Shown here in pieces: positions 41,298 to 51,034 of a DNA stretch of 64,000 bases. Origin of the DNA: Microbacterium psychrotolerans (GTDB lineage: Bacteria; Actinomycetota; Actinomycetes; Actinomycetales; Microbacteriaceae); NCBI RefSeq assembly GCF_031085295.1, contig NZ_JAVFWO010000004.1, positions 62,001 through 126,000 of the forward strand. The letters are read 5' to 3'. Each line of letters starts with the position of its first letter. The first letter of the stretch is position 1. The notes under the pieces were generated by a model, which did not search any database, was not told where the DNA came from, and saw nothing but the letters and a program-made list of their open reading frames with translations. The position numbers and the translations under genes were made by a program.

Positions 41298-42884
41298 TCA
41301 GAGGGCGGTGACGGCGGCGACCTCGACGGCCAGGCCCGCGCGATAGCGGTCGAGATAGGCGGCGAAGCCCGCGACATCGGCGGGGTCGGGTTCGGCGGTC
41401 GCGATCGCCGCGTTCGCGAAGACGCGGTCCTCGAGGTAGGCGGCCAGGCTCAGCTCGCCGGCATGCGGCAGGTAGGCCGCGAGCACGGCGATGCCCCACG
41501 CCCCGCCCTCCGAGGCGGTGTCGCCCACCGAGACCGGAGCGCCCAGCGCGCCGGCGAGAAAGCGCTGCGCGACCCCGGCAGTGCGGAACATGCCTCCGTG
41601 CGCGAACATGCGGTCGAGGCCGACCCCTTCGTCGTCGAGCACGCGCATGCCGAGCGCGAGCGTGCCGAAAACGCCGTAGAGCTGGGCGCGCATGGCGTTC
41701 GCGAGCGTGAAGCGGCTGTCGGGCGTGCGCACGAACAGCGGGCGACCTTCGGTGAGGCCGGCGATCGGCTCGCCGGCGAGGTGGTTGTAGGCCAGCAGTC
41801 CGCCGGCATCCGCTTCGCCCTCGAGCGCCTCGCGGAACAGCGTCTCGTATACGGCGTCGTCGGCGAGGGGTGTCCCCGACGCGGCGGCGAACCTGGCGAA
41901 CATGCCCGCCCAGGCGGCGAGCTCGCTGGCGCCGTTGTTGCAGTGCACCATGGCGACCGCGTCGCCGGACGGGGTCGTGACGAGGTCGAGCTCGTGGTGG
42001 ACGCGTTCGAGCGGCCGCTCGAGAACGACCATCGCGAAGATGCTGGTGCCCGCGCTGACGTTGCCGGTCCGCGGCGCGACGGCGTTGGTCGCCACCATCC
42101 CCGTGCCGGCGTCCCCTTCGGGAGCACAGAACGGGATGCCGGGGCGCAGCGCGCCCGTCGGGTCGAGGAGGGCGGCGCCGTCCTGCGTCAACGCACCCGC
42201 CGACGCGCCGGCGACGAGCACCCGCGGCAGCAGTTCGGAGACGTGGGGGACGGGGAGCCGCCCCGCGGCGAGCTCGTCGTAGCGCGCGAGCATGCCAGCG
42301 TCGTAGTCGCTCGTCGCGGAGTCGATCGGGAACATCCCCGACGCATCGCCGACGCCGAGCACCTTCTCCCCCGTCAGGCGCTCGTGCACGAAGCCGGCGA
42401 GCGTCGTGACGAAGCGGATGTCGGGGACATGCGGCTCGGCATCCACCACCGCCTGATGAAGGTGCGCGATCGACCAGCGCAGCGGGATGTTCACGCCGAA
42501 CGCGTCGGTGAGCTCGGCCGCCGCGGGGCCGGTATTGGTGTTCCGCCACGTGCGGAACGGCACGAGCAGCGTGCCCGCCTCGTCGAAGGCGAGGTAGCCG
42601 TGCATCATCGCCGAGACGCCGATCGCGCCGAACGTCTCGGGCGCGACGCCGTGGCGCTGCTGCGCGTCGGCGACGAGATCGGCGTACGTGGCCTGGAGCC
42701 CCGTCCACACCTCGTCGAGCGAGTAGGTCCAGAGCCCCCACTCGTACCGGTTCTCCCACGCGTGCGAGCCCACGGCGAGCACCTTCGCCGGGTCGTCGGC
42801 GTCCACGAGGCACGCCTTGATGCGCGTCGAGCCCAACTCGATGCCGAGCGCCGTGCGCCCGGACCGGATCGCGTCGGCGCTCAT
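41298..42884 (-). CDS. araB: L-ribulokinase (FGGY family)
   Basis: 528 residues. FGGY kinase: [15 protein letters not shown] phosphate loop, [46 protein letters not shown] (ATP site) and a C-terminal [13 protein letters not shown]. Position between araD and araA and the [14 protein letters not shown] start identify it as the actinobacterial ribulokinase type rather than xylulokinase. Overlaps the araD stop by 4 nt. Confidence 0.9.
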   Translation of the reverse strand: MSADAIRSGRTALGIELGSTRIKACLVDADDPAKVLAVGSHAWENRYEWGLWTYSLDEVWTGLQATYADLVADAQQRHGVAPETFGAIGVSAMMHGYLAFDEAGTLLVPFRTWRNTNTGPAAAELTDAFGVNIPLRWSIAHLHQAVVDAEPHVPDIRFVTTLAGFVHERLTGEKVLGVGDASGMFPIDSATSDYDAGMLARYDELAAGRLPVPHVSELLPRVLVAGASAGALTQDGAALLDPTGALRPGIPFCAPEGDAGTGMVATNAVAPRTGNVSAGTSIFAMVVLERPLERVHHELDLVTTPSGDAVAMVHCNNGASELAAWAGMFARFAAASGTPLADDAVYETLFREALEGEADAGGLLAYNHLAGEPIAGLTEGRPLFVRTPDSRFTLANAMRAQLYGVFGTLALGMRVLDDEGVGLDRMFAHGGMFRTAGVAQRFLAGALGAPVSVGDTASEGGAWGIAVLAAYLPHAGELSLAAYLEDRVFANAAIATAEPDPADVAGFAAYLDRYRAGLAVEVAAVTAL

Positions 42885-43672
42885 CGGCCGACCCCTGCGG
42901 CGCGCTCTTCGGCGCCGTCGCGAGGTTCATCGGCACCGTCGCGGCGCTCGTCGGACGACTGGCCGTAGACGTTCTGGTAGCGGTCGAAGAGGCGGTCGAT
43001 CGCATCCTGCGGGATCGGGATGAGGGGGCCGGCCTCACGCGCGTAGTGCACGGTGCGAGCGACGTCCTCGACCATGACCGCGGCCTTGACCGCGTCCTTC
43101 GCCGACACCCCGATGGTGAAGGGGCCGTGGTTCTGCATCAGCACGGCGCGGGAGCGATGGCCGGTCAGGGTCTCGACGACGCCGCGGCCGATGGAGTCGT
43201 CGCCGATGATCGCGAACGGGCCGATGGGGATCGGCCCGCCGAACTCGTCGGCCATGGCGGTGATGACGCACGGGATCTCCTCGCCGCGCGCGGCCCAGGC
43301 CACGGCGAACGTCGAATGCGTGTGCACCACGCCGCCCACGTCGGGCATGTGGCGGTATACGTAGGCATGCGCCGCGGTGTCGCTGGAGGGGCTGCGGTCG
43401 CTGCCGGGCGTGCCGGGGATCACGTTGCCGTCGAGATCGCACAGGATCATGTTCTCGGGGGCGAGATCGTCGTACGAGACGCCGGACGGCTTGATGACGA
43501 AGAGGTCGGCGCCGGGAACGCGTCCCGACACGTTGCCGCCGGTCCAGACCACGAGGCCGTAGCGCACCAGCTCGCCGTGGAGCTTCGCGACGTCGGCCCG
43601 GACGGCGGCGATGGATGCCTCGACGTCGGGGGTGAACGCGGGTGCCGGAGTCGTCGGCTCGGGGGTGGTCAC
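42881..43672 (-). CDS. araD: L-ribulose-5-phosphate 4-epimerase
   Basis: 263 residues. Class II aldolase fold: [30 protein letters not shown] (Zn His pair), the third Zn histidine in [10 protein letters not shown], and [13 protein letters not shown] start 43672 with GGAGG 6 nt upstream. Arg/Asp-rich tail (~25 residues) is extra. First gene of the araDBA operon; gives D-xylulose-5-phosphate. The promoter carries a perfect LacI-type palindrome. Confidence 0.95.
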   Translation of the reverse strand: MTTPEPTTPAPAFTPDVEASIAAVRADVAKLHGELVRYGLVVWTGGNVSGRVPGADLFVIKPSGVSYDDLAPENMILCDLDGNVIPGTPGSDRSPSSDTAAHAYVYRHMPDVGGVVHTHSTFAVAWAARGEEIPCVITAMADEFGGPIPIGPFAIIGDDSIGRGVVETLTGHRSRAVLMQNHGPFTIGVSAKDAVKAAVMVEDVARTVHYAREAGPLIPIPQDAIDRLFDRYQNVYGQSSDERRDGADEPRDGAEERAAGVGR

Positions 43673-43726
43673 GGGGTCCTCCGTCGGGTCTCGTGCGGTC
43701 GCGCGGCTCGCTCGGTCGCGCGGAAT

Positions 43727-43744
43727 GATGTTACCGGTAACATC
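43727..43744. promoter_or_regulatory. Perfect 18-bp palindromic operator GATGTTACCGGTAACATC
   Basis: 54 bp upstream of araD, between it and the LacI gene stop. Two half-sites of LacI-family type meeting at CG. Copies with 15/18 and 12/18 identity flank the sugar-importer promoter at 57279-57328. Confidence 0.8.
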
Positions 43745-43904
43745 GCCGGTCGCCAACCCGCTTCTCCCGGCAGCCGGCAGCTCCGCTGTCGCGATCCGTG
43801 GTTGCTCGACACGGATCGCGACCGGCGAGCGGTCTCGTCCGGTCGCGCGGGCCGGCAGGATCGCCGCGACGACGCGGCAGGATCGGCGCAGCGGACGGGC
43901 GGGA

Positions 43905-44906
43905 TCAGCGCGGCGGGGCGGTGGAGGCGCGCACGATGAGCCGGGGTGCGCCGGCGGCCGAGGGCCGCTCGCCGAGGACGACCGCGACGGCCCGGCGGGC
44001 CTCCCCCGCCAGGTCGAGCCCCACCGTGGTGAGCGCCGGGCGGTAGAACGCGGCATCCGGATTGTCGTCGAAGCCCACGATGCTCACGTCGCCCGGCACA
44101 TCGACGCCCGCCTCGCGGAGGCCGGCGATGAGGCCCAGCGCCATCTGGTCGTTCGCGGCCGCCACCGCGGTCGGCCCGCCCGGTGCGCGGACGGCGGCGG
44201 CGATGCGCCCGGCGAGCGCAGCACCGGCGGCGGCGGTCCAGTCGCCGCTCCAGTGCGGCTCGACGCCGAGCCCCGCACCCTCGAGCGCGCGCCGCATCCC
44301 CGCTTCGCGTGAGCGCGCCTCGAGCCATTCCTCGGGTCCGGCGACCCGGCCGATGCGCCGATGGCCGAGTTCGATGAGGTGCGAGATCGCGAGAGCGGCG
44401 CCCGCCTCCTGCTGCTCGGCGCCGGGTCCGGTGTGCAGCGCAGCGATCGCGACTCCCGGGTGCGCACCGGTGAGCGCCGTGAGCGTGGCCGCGTGCGGTG
44501 CCAGCACGATGAGCCCGTCCACGCCCTGGCCGAGCAGTCGATCGGCCGCATCGCGGACGGATGCCTCGTCCGAGGCGTCCGAGTACGCCGTCGCGATCCA
44601 GCGTCCGGCGTCGCGGGCGGCCGCCTCGAGCGCGGCGATACCCACCGCCGGCCCGTACAGCGTCGCGTCGGACGCGATGACGCCCAGGGTGCGGGTCGTA
44701 CGGGTACCGAGGGTGCGGGCGGCGTTGTTGACCCGGTAGCCGAGCGCGGCTATCGCCTGCAGCACGCGGTCGCGGGTCTCGGGCCGGATGTTCGGGTGCT
44801 GGTTGATGACACGCGACACCGTCTGCGTCGACACGCCGGCCGCCCGCGCCACATCGCGCACGCCCACCCGGGTGGGGTCGGCGGGCAGCGGCCGCGTGTC
44901 GTCCAT
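43905..44906 (-). CDS. LacI-family regulator (candidate arabinose repressor)
   Basis: 333 residues: HTH RVGVRDVARAAGVSTQTVSRVINQHP with recognition residues T-Q...R, hinge RVNNAARTL, effector domain ending VSIVGFDDNPDAAFYRPALTTVGLD. Directly upstream of araDBA on the same strand, with a perfect palindromic operator between. Leaderless start suggested by TAGGGT 7 nt before ATG 44906. Equivalent LacI regulators control arabinose genes in bifidobacteria (recalled, AraQ). Confidence 0.9.
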   Translation of the reverse strand: MDDTRPLPADPTRVGVRDVARAAGVSTQTVSRVINQHPNIRPETRDRVLQAIAALGYRVNNAARTLGTRTTRTLGVIASDATLYGPAVGIAALEAAARDAGRWIATAYSDASDEASVRDAADRLLGQGVDGLIVLAPHAATLTALTGAHPGVAIAALHTGPGAEQQEAGAALAISHLIELGHRRIGRVAGPEEWLEARSREAGMRRALEGAGLGVEPHWSGDWTAAAGAALAGRIAAAVRAPGGPTAVAAANDQMALGLIAGLREAGVDVPGDVSIVGFDDNPDAAFYRPALTTVGLDLAGEARRAVAVVLGERPSAAGAPRLIVRASTAPPR

Positions 44907-45057
44907 GGCGCACACCCTATCCGGGCGTCGGCACCCCTGCGGACTCCGGCGATCGGCAGCGAGTGGCGTCGTGCGCGGGGGCGAGTCGCTGCGCACGCAC
45001 CGACTCGGCCGACCACGAACCGGCCCCGCCTCGTCATGTCGGTGGCACGCTGGACGC

Positions 45058-45996
45058 ATGGGTGCACGCTCTTCGAAGAGGCCGCGGCCGACGCTGCGCG
45101 CGCGGCTGCTGACCGCCCTCGCCGGCGACCCCGACGGCACGCCGCCGTGGGTTCGGGCACTCGCCGAGGGCGACGACGCCGGGTACTTCGCCGACGGCGG
45201 CGCCGTGTGGACGGTGCACGCGGGCACGGGAACGTTCGTCGCCGGCATCCGCGCGCTGCTCATCCAGGCGCTGCACCCGGGTGCGATGGCGGGAGTCCAC
45301 GACTTCTCGCGCTACCGCGACGATCCGATCGGGCGCCTCACGGGCACGGTGCGGTGGATCATCTGCGTCACCTACGGCTCGACCGCGCAGGCGGCGCGCG
45401 AGACGCAGCGCGTCGCGCGACTGCACGAGCGGGTGCAGGGTTCGTACGAATCCGTTGCGGGCGAGCGCTCCTATTCGGCGGGCGATGCCGACCTGGTCGA
45501 GTGGGTGCACCTCGCCTTCACCGAGGCGTTCCTGGGTGCGCACCAGCGGTGGGGCGGACCGATCCCCGGCGGCCCCGACGCGTACGTCGGCGAGTGGGCA
45601 CAGGCCGGGCGTCTCATGCGCCTGGAGAACCCGCCGCTCACCGAGGCGGAACTGCTCGCGCGGATGGACGGGTTCCTCGCCCGCGGCGAGCTCCGCCGCG
45701 ACGACCGCGTGGACGACGTGGTGCGGTTCCTCCGCACCGCGCCTTTCACGGGCGTCATGCGCATCGCCTACCGGGTGCTGTTCGCGGCGGCCGTCGCCAG
45801 CCTGCCGCGCAGCTACCGGCGCCTGCTCGGGCTCCGCCGGTCGCCGCTTCCCGTCGTGACCCTCACCAGGATCGTGCTCGCGGTGTCGGCGAAGGCGCTC
45901 GAAGAGGGCCCGCGCGCGCAGGATTTCGCCCGGCAGCGGCTCCGCCGGCTCAGCGACACGGCGTCGGCAGCGCCCGATGCGGCCGCCGCGCACTGA
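45058..45996 (+). CDS. DUF2236 (oxygenase MpaB-like) protein
   Basis: 312 residues. VAGIRALLIQALHPGAMAGVHDFSRYRDDPIGRLTGTVRWI is the DUF2236 signature including the HP motif and heme-proximal-like histidine; many helices with a C-terminal RFLRTAPFTGVMRIAYRVLFAAAVASLPRSYRRLLGLRR. Family includes MpaB and rubber oxygenase-like heme proteins. No signal peptide. Divergent from the LacI gene. Substrate unknown. Confidence 0.85.
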   Translation: MGARSSKRPRPTLRARLLTALAGDPDGTPPWVRALAEGDDAGYFADGGAVWTVHAGTGTFVAGIRALLIQALHPGAMAGVHDFSRYRDDPIGRLTGTVRWIICVTYGSTAQAARETQRVARLHERVQGSYESVAGERSYSAGDADLVEWVHLAFTEAFLGAHQRWGGPIPGGPDAYVGEWAQAGRLMRLENPPLTEAELLARMDGFLARGELRRDDRVDDVVRFLRTAPFTGVMRIAYRVLFAAAVASLPRSYRRLLGLRRSPLPVVTLTRIVLAVSAKALEEGPRAQDFARQRLRRLSDTASAAPDAAAAH

Positions 45997-46050
45997 CATC
46001 GCCCGTCGCCCGGTCGCCCCGCCGGCCCCGCGAAATGGCAGGCTGGAGTC

Positions 46051-46902
46051 ATGCGCATCGCCCTCACCGGCTCGTCCGGCAAGCTCGGCACCGTCGTCGC
46101 CCGCGAACTGCGCGCGGCCGGCTACGACGTCATCGGCATCGACGTCGTGGGCACCCGCGGTCCCGATTTCGTCCAGGTCGACCTCACCGACTACGGCCAG
46201 GTCGTCGACGCCCTCACCGCGGTCGGCGACCGCCACGACGGGTTCGACGCGGTCGTGCATCTCGGCGCGATCCCGGCCCCCGGCATCCGCTCCGATGTGG
46301 CGACCTTCCACAACAACATGACGGCCACCTTCAACGTCTTCTGGGCGGCCGTGAGGCTCGGCATCCGTCGCCTCGTCTACGCGTCGAGCGAGACCGTGCT
46401 GGGTCTGCCGTTCGACGTGCCGCCGCCGTACATCCCGGTCGACGAGGAGTATCCGCCGCGCCCCGAGTCGGTGTACTCGCTCGTGAAGACGCTCGAGGAG
46501 CGCATGGCCGTCGAGCTCGTGCGGTGGCATCCCGAGCTGTCGATCACCGGACTGCGGTTCTCGAACGTGATGGTGCCCGAGGACTACGCGGCGTTCCCCT
46601 CGTACGACGCCGACGCGCGGCAGCGCAAGTGGAACCTGTGGGGCTACATCGACGCCCGCGACGGCGCCCAGGCCGTGCAGCGCGCGCTCGAGGTCGCCCC
46701 GCCCGGCTTCGAGACGTACATCATCGCCGCCGCCGACACCGTGATGTCGCGGCCCAACGCCGAGCTCGTCGCCGAGGTCTTCCCCGGTGTGCCGACCCGC
46801 GAGTTCGGCGAGCACGACACCCTGCTCTCGATCGACAAGGCCCGGCGTCTGCTCGGGTACGACCCGCAGCACTCGTGGCGGGATCACATCCCGGGGTCAT
46901 GA
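46051..46902 (+). CDS. NAD(P)-dependent sugar epimerase/dehydratase-like protein
   Basis: 283 residues, extended SDR: TGSSGKLG loop, DLTDYGQVVDAL, VVHLGAIPAPG, catalytic YSLVK, FSNVMV and RDGAQAVQRALE. Closest in style to uronate dehydrogenases/UDP-glucose-4-epimerase-like enzymes. Begins 54 bp after the DUF2236 gene and overlaps the next gene by 4 nt. Substrate not deducible. Confidence 0.85.
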   Translation: MRIALTGSSGKLGTVVARELRAAGYDVIGIDVVGTRGPDFVQVDLTDYGQVVDALTAVGDRHDGFDAVVHLGAIPAPGIRSDVATFHNNMTATFNVFWAAVRLGIRRLVYASSETVLGLPFDVPPPYIPVDEEYPPRPESVYSLVKTLEERMAVELVRWHPELSITGLRFSNVMVPEDYAAFPSYDADARQRKWNLWGYIDARDGAQAVQRALEVAPPGFETYIIAAADTVMSRPNAELVAEVFPGVPTREFGEHDTLLSIDKARRLLGYDPQHSWRDHIPGS

Positions 46903-47492
46903 CCGAGGGGCCTCGCGAAGCCGCTGAGCGCTACCGCTTCCAGAAGTGGCAGCGCGATCAGGGCTACACATCGGACGAAGAGGATGCCGCAGAGGCCGCC
47001 GCACCGCCGGCACGGGGCTTCTCGGCGGCGGAGCGTGCTGCGGTCGTCGAGAACTCGATCCAGCAGGCGATCCGACGGGGCGAGTTCAACGACCTGCCCG
47101 GTGCGGGCAAGCCGATCCCCGGCCTCGGCGCGACGCATGATCCGGACTGGTGGATCCGCCGGAAGATCGAGACAGAGAAGCTCACCGGGCTCGGCCCGCC
47201 GGCCCTCAGGCTCCGCGTCGAGAACACCGAGCTCGACGGCCGGCTCGACGCGCTGTCGCGCGAGGCAGAGGTGCGCGAGGCGCTCGAGGATTTCAACCGT
47301 CGCGTCATCGATGCCCGGCGGCAGCTGCAGGGCGGTCCGCCGGTCGTGACGCCCACTCGCGACATCGACGCCGAAGTGGCGGCGTGGCGCGAGCGGCGCA
47401 GTGCGCGCGTCGCGGCGCAGGCGCAGGCGGATGCGGAGGATGCCGCCGAGCGGCGTCGTCACCCCTGGTGGCGGCGACGAGGGCGCGCCTAG
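46899..47492 (+). CDS. DUF1992 (DnaJ-homologue-like) protein
   Basis: 197 residues with the DUF1992 core NSIQQAIRRGEFNDLPGAGKPIPGL and DPDWWIRRKIETEKLTG, framed by an acidic N-terminus and an Arg/Ala-rich C-terminus ending RRHPWWRRRG. ATGA overlap with the epimerase gene. In eukaryotes this domain occurs in DNAJC28; its bacterial role is unknown. Confidence 0.88.
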   Translation: MTEGPREAAERYRFQKWQRDQGYTSDEEDAAEAAAPPARGFSAAERAAVVENSIQQAIRRGEFNDLPGAGKPIPGLGATHDPDWWIRRKIETEKLTGLGPPALRLRVENTELDGRLDALSREAEVREALEDFNRRVIDARRQLQGGPPVVTPTRDIDAEVAAWRERRSARVAAQAQADAEDAAERRRHPWWRRRGRA

Positions 47493-47542
47493 CTTCTGCG
47501 CCGGCGTGCGCGCAGCCGCGGGCGCGCGAAGCGGCTGCCGCG

Positions 47543-48571
47543 TCAGCGGCGCGCGATGGTCGAGCCGCGGATGATGAGGCGCACGGGCAGGTGGTGGGTG
47601 CCATCGCCGATGTCGACGCCGTCGATCGCGTCGAACAGCCGCTGAGCCGCCTGGCGACCCAGCTGCTGGAGATTGGCGTCGATGCTCGTCAGCTCAGGCC
47701 GCGAGTTCGTCGACAGCACCTCCCAGTTGTCGTAGCCGATGACGGCGAGATCCTCCGGCACGCGACGGCCGAGATCGCGCGCGGTGTCGAGGGCGCCGCG
47801 GGCGAGCTGGTCGGATCCGCAGAAGATCGCGTCCACATCGGGGTGCCGCTGCAGCAGCATGGCGGCGGCATCCCGCCCCCAGTGCTCCGTCCATTCCGAG
47901 AACATCGCGTCGCCCACGAGCTCGAGGCCGGCCGCGTCGAGCGCCGCCCGCGCCCCGGCGATGCGATCCTGTGCGGCGGCGTAGGCGGGGTCGCCGGTGA
48001 TGTGGGCGATGCGGGTGCGGCCGCAGGCGATGAGATGCTCGACGGCGAGCCGGCCGCCGGCGTAGTTGTCGGGCGTCAGCGAGAGGTCGCGCGGGTCGTC
48101 GGAGGGCGCGTACGCGTACACGACCGGCACGGGGATCTCCTGACCGAGCGAGGGCCGGGGATCGGTCTGGCGGCCGACGACGATGATGCCGTCGACGCGG
48201 CGGCTCAGCAGCGCCTTGAGATGGTGCTGCTCGCGGATCGCGTCGCCGCGTGCGTCGCAGAGGAACACGTTGACCTGCCCGGCACCGAAGGCGTCCTCGG
48301 CACCCATCAGGATCGGGATCATGAAGCGGCCCTCGAGGTCGCTCGTGAGCAAGCCCACGGTGCCGGTGCGTCCCGCGAGGAGGCCGCGCGCCATGGCGTT
48401 GGGCGTGAACGACAGCTCTTCAGCGGCATCCATCACACGCCGCCGGGTCGCCGGCGCGACGTCCTCCCGGCCGTTGAGCGCCTTCGACGCTGTCGCGATC
48501 GACACTCCCGCACGCCTCGCGACATCGCTCAGTGTCGCGCTGCGTCCCCCGGACTCGTTGGCGGCCATCAC
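47543..48571 (-). CDS. LacI-family regulator of the GH127 locus
   Basis: 342 residues: HTH ATLSDVARRAGVSIATASKALNGRED with recognition residues I-A...K, hinge TPNAMARGLLAGRTG, effector domain with VIGYDNWEVLSTNSRPELTS. The Ala at the second specificity position is CcpA-like and two cre-like sites sit in the divergent gap, so regulator and sites match. Likely senses an arabinoside released by the GH127 enzyme. Confidence 0.9.
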   Translation of the reverse strand: MMAANESGGRSATLSDVARRAGVSIATASKALNGREDVAPATRRRVMDAAEELSFTPNAMARGLLAGRTGTVGLLTSDLEGRFMIPILMGAEDAFGAGQVNVFLCDARGDAIREQHHLKALLSRRVDGIIVVGRQTDPRPSLGQEIPVPVVYAYAPSDDPRDLSLTPDNYAGGRLAVEHLIACGRTRIAHITGDPAYAAAQDRIAGARAALDAAGLELVGDAMFSEWTEHWGRDAAAMLLQRHPDVDAIFCGSDQLARGALDTARDLGRRVPEDLAVIGYDNWEVLSTNSRPELTSIDANLQQLGRQAAQRLFDAIDGVDIGDGTHHLPVRLIIRGSTIARR

Positions 48572-48583
48572 CCCTCCTCGTTG

Positions 48584-48597
48584 CGGAAACGTTATCG
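48584..48597. promoter_or_regulatory. cre-like operator copy 1 (CGGAAACGTTATCG)
   Basis: Fits CGNAARCGNWWWCG; it lies 12 bp upstream of the LacI start codon, so it is placed for autoregulation. Partner site at 48640-48653. Confidence 0.55.
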
Positions 48598-48639
48598 AAG
48601 TAGCGTCTTGACCGCTCGTGAACTCTCACGATACCGTGC

Positions 48640-48653
48640 CGAAAGCGGTTTCG
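48640..48653. promoter_or_regulatory. cre-like operator copy 2 (CGAAAGCGGTTTCG)
   Basis: Near-perfect palindrome on the same CGNAARCGNWWWCG pattern, 56 bp from copy 1 and 77 bp upstream of the binding-protein start. Confidence 0.6.
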
Positions 48654-48730
48654 ATAATTTCGGAATCCATCACGGCAGCGGCGCGGCGATCCTGCACGCG
48701 CACGCTCGAAGACGAGCCAAGGAGACTGCA

Positions 48731-50029
48731 ATGACCAACACCCGACGTCGCGCCGCCGGCTGGCGCGCGGCGACCGCACTCCTCCTCTCAGGCGCCCTCG
48801 TGGGCCTCGCCGGCTGCGCCGGCGGCGGCGCGGCGACGCCTGCGGAGGACATCCCGGCCGAAGGCACGGACGACGGGACGACCCTCACCCTCTGGACCCG
48901 CGCACCGCTCGAGAAGCAGGCGAACCTGCTGGTAGACGCCTACAACGCCTCGCACGAGAACCAGGTCGAACTGACGGTCGTGCCCAACGACGACTACGTC
49001 GCGAAGGTCGGCGCCGCTGCCGGCTCGGGCGGGCTGCCCGACCTGTTCGCCGCCGACATCGTCTACGTGCCGAACTGGGTCGAGCAGGGCCTGTTCCAGG
49101 ACATCAGCGCCCAGGTCGACGGCCTCGACTACAAGGACCAGATCAATCAGGGCCACCTCTCGGCCGGGACGGATGCCGACGGCAAGGAGCATGTCCTGCC
49201 CTTCGTGCTCGACCTGTCGATGCTGTTCTGGAACAAGGAGCTGTTCGAAGAGGCCGGGCTCGACCCCGAGAAGGCTCCCGCCACCATGGCGGAGTACGCC
49301 GATGCGGCCAAGAAGATCCAGGCGCTGGGCAAGGACGGCGTGTACGGCACCGCGACGGGCCTGAACTGCGGCGGATGCCTCGTCTTCACGTGGTTCCCCA
49401 GCATCTGGGCGTCCGGTGAAGAGGTGCTGAGCGACGACGGCCACGAGTCGCTGCTCGCGAACGACGCCGCCAAGGAGGTCTACGACACCTGGCGCGATCT
49501 GTGGGAGTCGGGCGCCGTGCTGCCCAGCTCGCAGGACGAGGCCGGTCCGACCTGGACCGCGGGCTTCACCGAGGGCAACGTCGGCCTGATGTTCTACCCC
49601 GCGACCCTGCTGTCGTCGACCCCGTTCGACGCGGGTGTCGCCGGCATCCCGGGCGTCGACGGCGGCGCCTCGACGTTCGTCGGCGGCGACGGCATCGGCA
49701 TCTCGAAGGACTCCGAGAAGGCTGCCCAGGCCTGGAACTTCCTCACCTGGCTGATGTCGGAGGAGGCCCAGGTGGACGTCCTGGCGAAGGACAACGACGT
49801 CGTCTCGCGCGCCGACTTCGCCGACAACGAGTACGCGGCGAAGGACCCGCGGCTCGTGACCATCAACGAGGTGGCCTCGCAGGGCGACACGCCCGTGGCG
49901 CTGAACTTCCAGCAGGCGTTCAACGCTCCCGGCAGCCCCTGGCTGACGCTCGTGCGCAACGCCGTGCTCGAAGGCACCGACACGGTCGACACCGACAACG
50001 ACGCGATCACCGAGATCCTCGCGCAGTGA
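48731..50029 (+). CDS. ABC transporter sugar-binding lipoprotein, family 1
   Basis: 432 residues. Signal peptide with lipobox GLAGC (Cys about 28). Mature part: LTLWTRAPLEKQANLLVDAYNASHENQVELTVVPNDDYVAKV, DLFAADIVYVPNWVEQGLFQDI, LDLSMLFWNKELFEEAGLDPEKAP and NVGLMFYPATLLSSTPF. AAGGAG 6 nt before ATG 48731. First gene of importer + GH127 operon; ligand probably an arabino-oligosaccharide, inferred from the enzyme downstream. Confidence 0.93.
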   Translation: MTNTRRRAAGWRAATALLLSGALVGLAGCAGGGAATPAEDIPAEGTDDGTTLTLWTRAPLEKQANLLVDAYNASHENQVELTVVPNDDYVAKVGAAAGSGGLPDLFAADIVYVPNWVEQGLFQDISAQVDGLDYKDQINQGHLSAGTDADGKEHVLPFVLDLSMLFWNKELFEEAGLDPEKAPATMAEYADAAKKIQALGKDGVYGTATGLNCGGCLVFTWFPSIWASGEEVLSDDGHESLLANDAAKEVYDTWRDLWESGAVLPSSQDEAGPTWTAGFTEGNVGLMFYPATLLSSTPFDAGVAGIPGVDGGASTFVGGDGIGISKDSEKAAQAWNFLTWLMSEEAQVDVLAKDNDVVSRADFADNEYAAKDPRLVTINEVASQGDTPVALNFQQAFNAPGSPWLTLVRNAVLEGTDTVDTDNDAITEILAQ

Positions 50030-50034
50030 GCCGC

Positions 50035-50064
50035 GGCGGTGGCCCGGGCGACCGGGCCACCGCC
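50035..50064 (+). terminator. 13-bp GC hairpin with GCGA tetraloop between binding-protein and permease genes
   Basis: Perfect stem GGCGGTGGCCCGG with its complement, GNRA-type loop, 5 nt after the binding-protein stop. No T-run, and genes continue in the same direction, so a partial terminator or 3-prime stabiliser that keeps binding-protein mRNA more abundant is the likely role. Confidence 0.6.
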
Positions 50065-50088
50065 CCCATCCCCCGGAGAACGAACGCC

Positions 50089-51024
50089 ATGTCCGCCGAG
50101 ACGCTGAGTCCGCCGACGAGTCCACCGACCACCCCGTCCCCGCCGCCGCACCGCTCGTCGCGCGCCCGGCGCGAGGCGCTGCGCGGGTGGCTCTACGCAT
50201 CGCCGACCACCCTGTTCGTGGTGTTCGTCTTCCTCCTGCCGCTGCTGCTCGTGCTGCAGATGTCGGCCTCCGACTGGCCGCTGCTCTCAGGCAACCAGGG
50301 CTGGAACCTCCCCGAGAACTACGTCGACGCCGTCGACCACCGCCTCTTCTGGGACGCCATCTGGTTCACCCTGAAGTACACGGTCATCACGACGATCCTC
50401 CTCATCGGCCTGGGCCTGGGGCTCGCGCTGCTGGTGCAGGAGTCCACACGGTGGAAGTCGCTGCTGCGCACGTCGTTCCTCGTGCCGAGCGCACTCGGCC
50501 TCGCCTCGGCATCCCTCCTCTTCTACGTGCTCTACTCGCCCTACGCAGGTCCGTTCGCCGACCTCATGCAGTCGTGGGGCTTCACATTCCTCGGCACCCC
50601 CGAGGGCGCGCTGTGGTCGACCGTGTTCCTGATCGTGTGGCGGTACGCCGGCTTCTACATGCTGCTCATGCTGGTGGGCCTGCAGGCCATCCCCGACGAC
50701 GTCTACGAGGCCGCGCGCATCGACGGCGCCTCGGCGTGGCAGACCTTCCGCGGCATCACGCTTCCGCTGCTGCGGCCCACGTTCGCACTCACCATCGTGC
50801 TGTGCGTCACCGGCTCGCTGCTGGCGTTCGAGCAGTTCTACATCCTCACCAAGGGCGGACCCGACAACAGCACCATGACGATCGTGCAGCTCATCTACAA
50901 CGTCGCCTTCCAGGGCCAGAACAACCTCGGCATCGCAGCGGCACTGTCGGTGATCGTGCTGCTGGCGCTCATCGTCATCAACATCTTCCAGCTGCGCGCG
51001 TTCCGCCGCACGGACGAGGACTGA
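50089..51024 (+). CDS. Carbohydrate ABC transporter permease, MalF/UgpA type
   Basis: 311 residues; Pro/Ser-rich N-terminus, six helices, EAA loop DDVYEAARIDGASAWQTFRGITLPLLRPTF and LTKGGPDNSTMTIVQLIYNVAFQG. CGGAGAAC lies about 7 nt before ATG 50089. Partner of the next gene. Confidence 0.93.
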   Translation: MSAETLSPPTSPPTTPSPPPHRSSRARREALRGWLYASPTTLFVVFVFLLPLLLVLQMSASDWPLLSGNQGWNLPENYVDAVDHRLFWDAIWFTLKYTVITTILLIGLGLGLALLVQESTRWKSLLRTSFLVPSALGLASASLLFYVLYSPYAGPFADLMQSWGFTFLGTPEGALWSTVFLIVWRYAGFYMLLMLVGLQAIPDDVYEAARIDGASAWQTFRGITLPLLRPTFALTIVLCVTGSLLAFEQFYILTKGGPDNSTMTIVQLIYNVAFQGQNNLGIAAALSVIVLLALIVINIFQLRAFRRTDED

Positions 51025-51034
51025 GGTTCCCACC

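Noticed and set aside
44361..47492. 1043-codon plus-strand frame spanning several genes
   Set aside because: Only its last 198 codons (DUF1992) are supported; the rest overlaps the LacI, DUF2236 and epimerase genes in the wrong frame.
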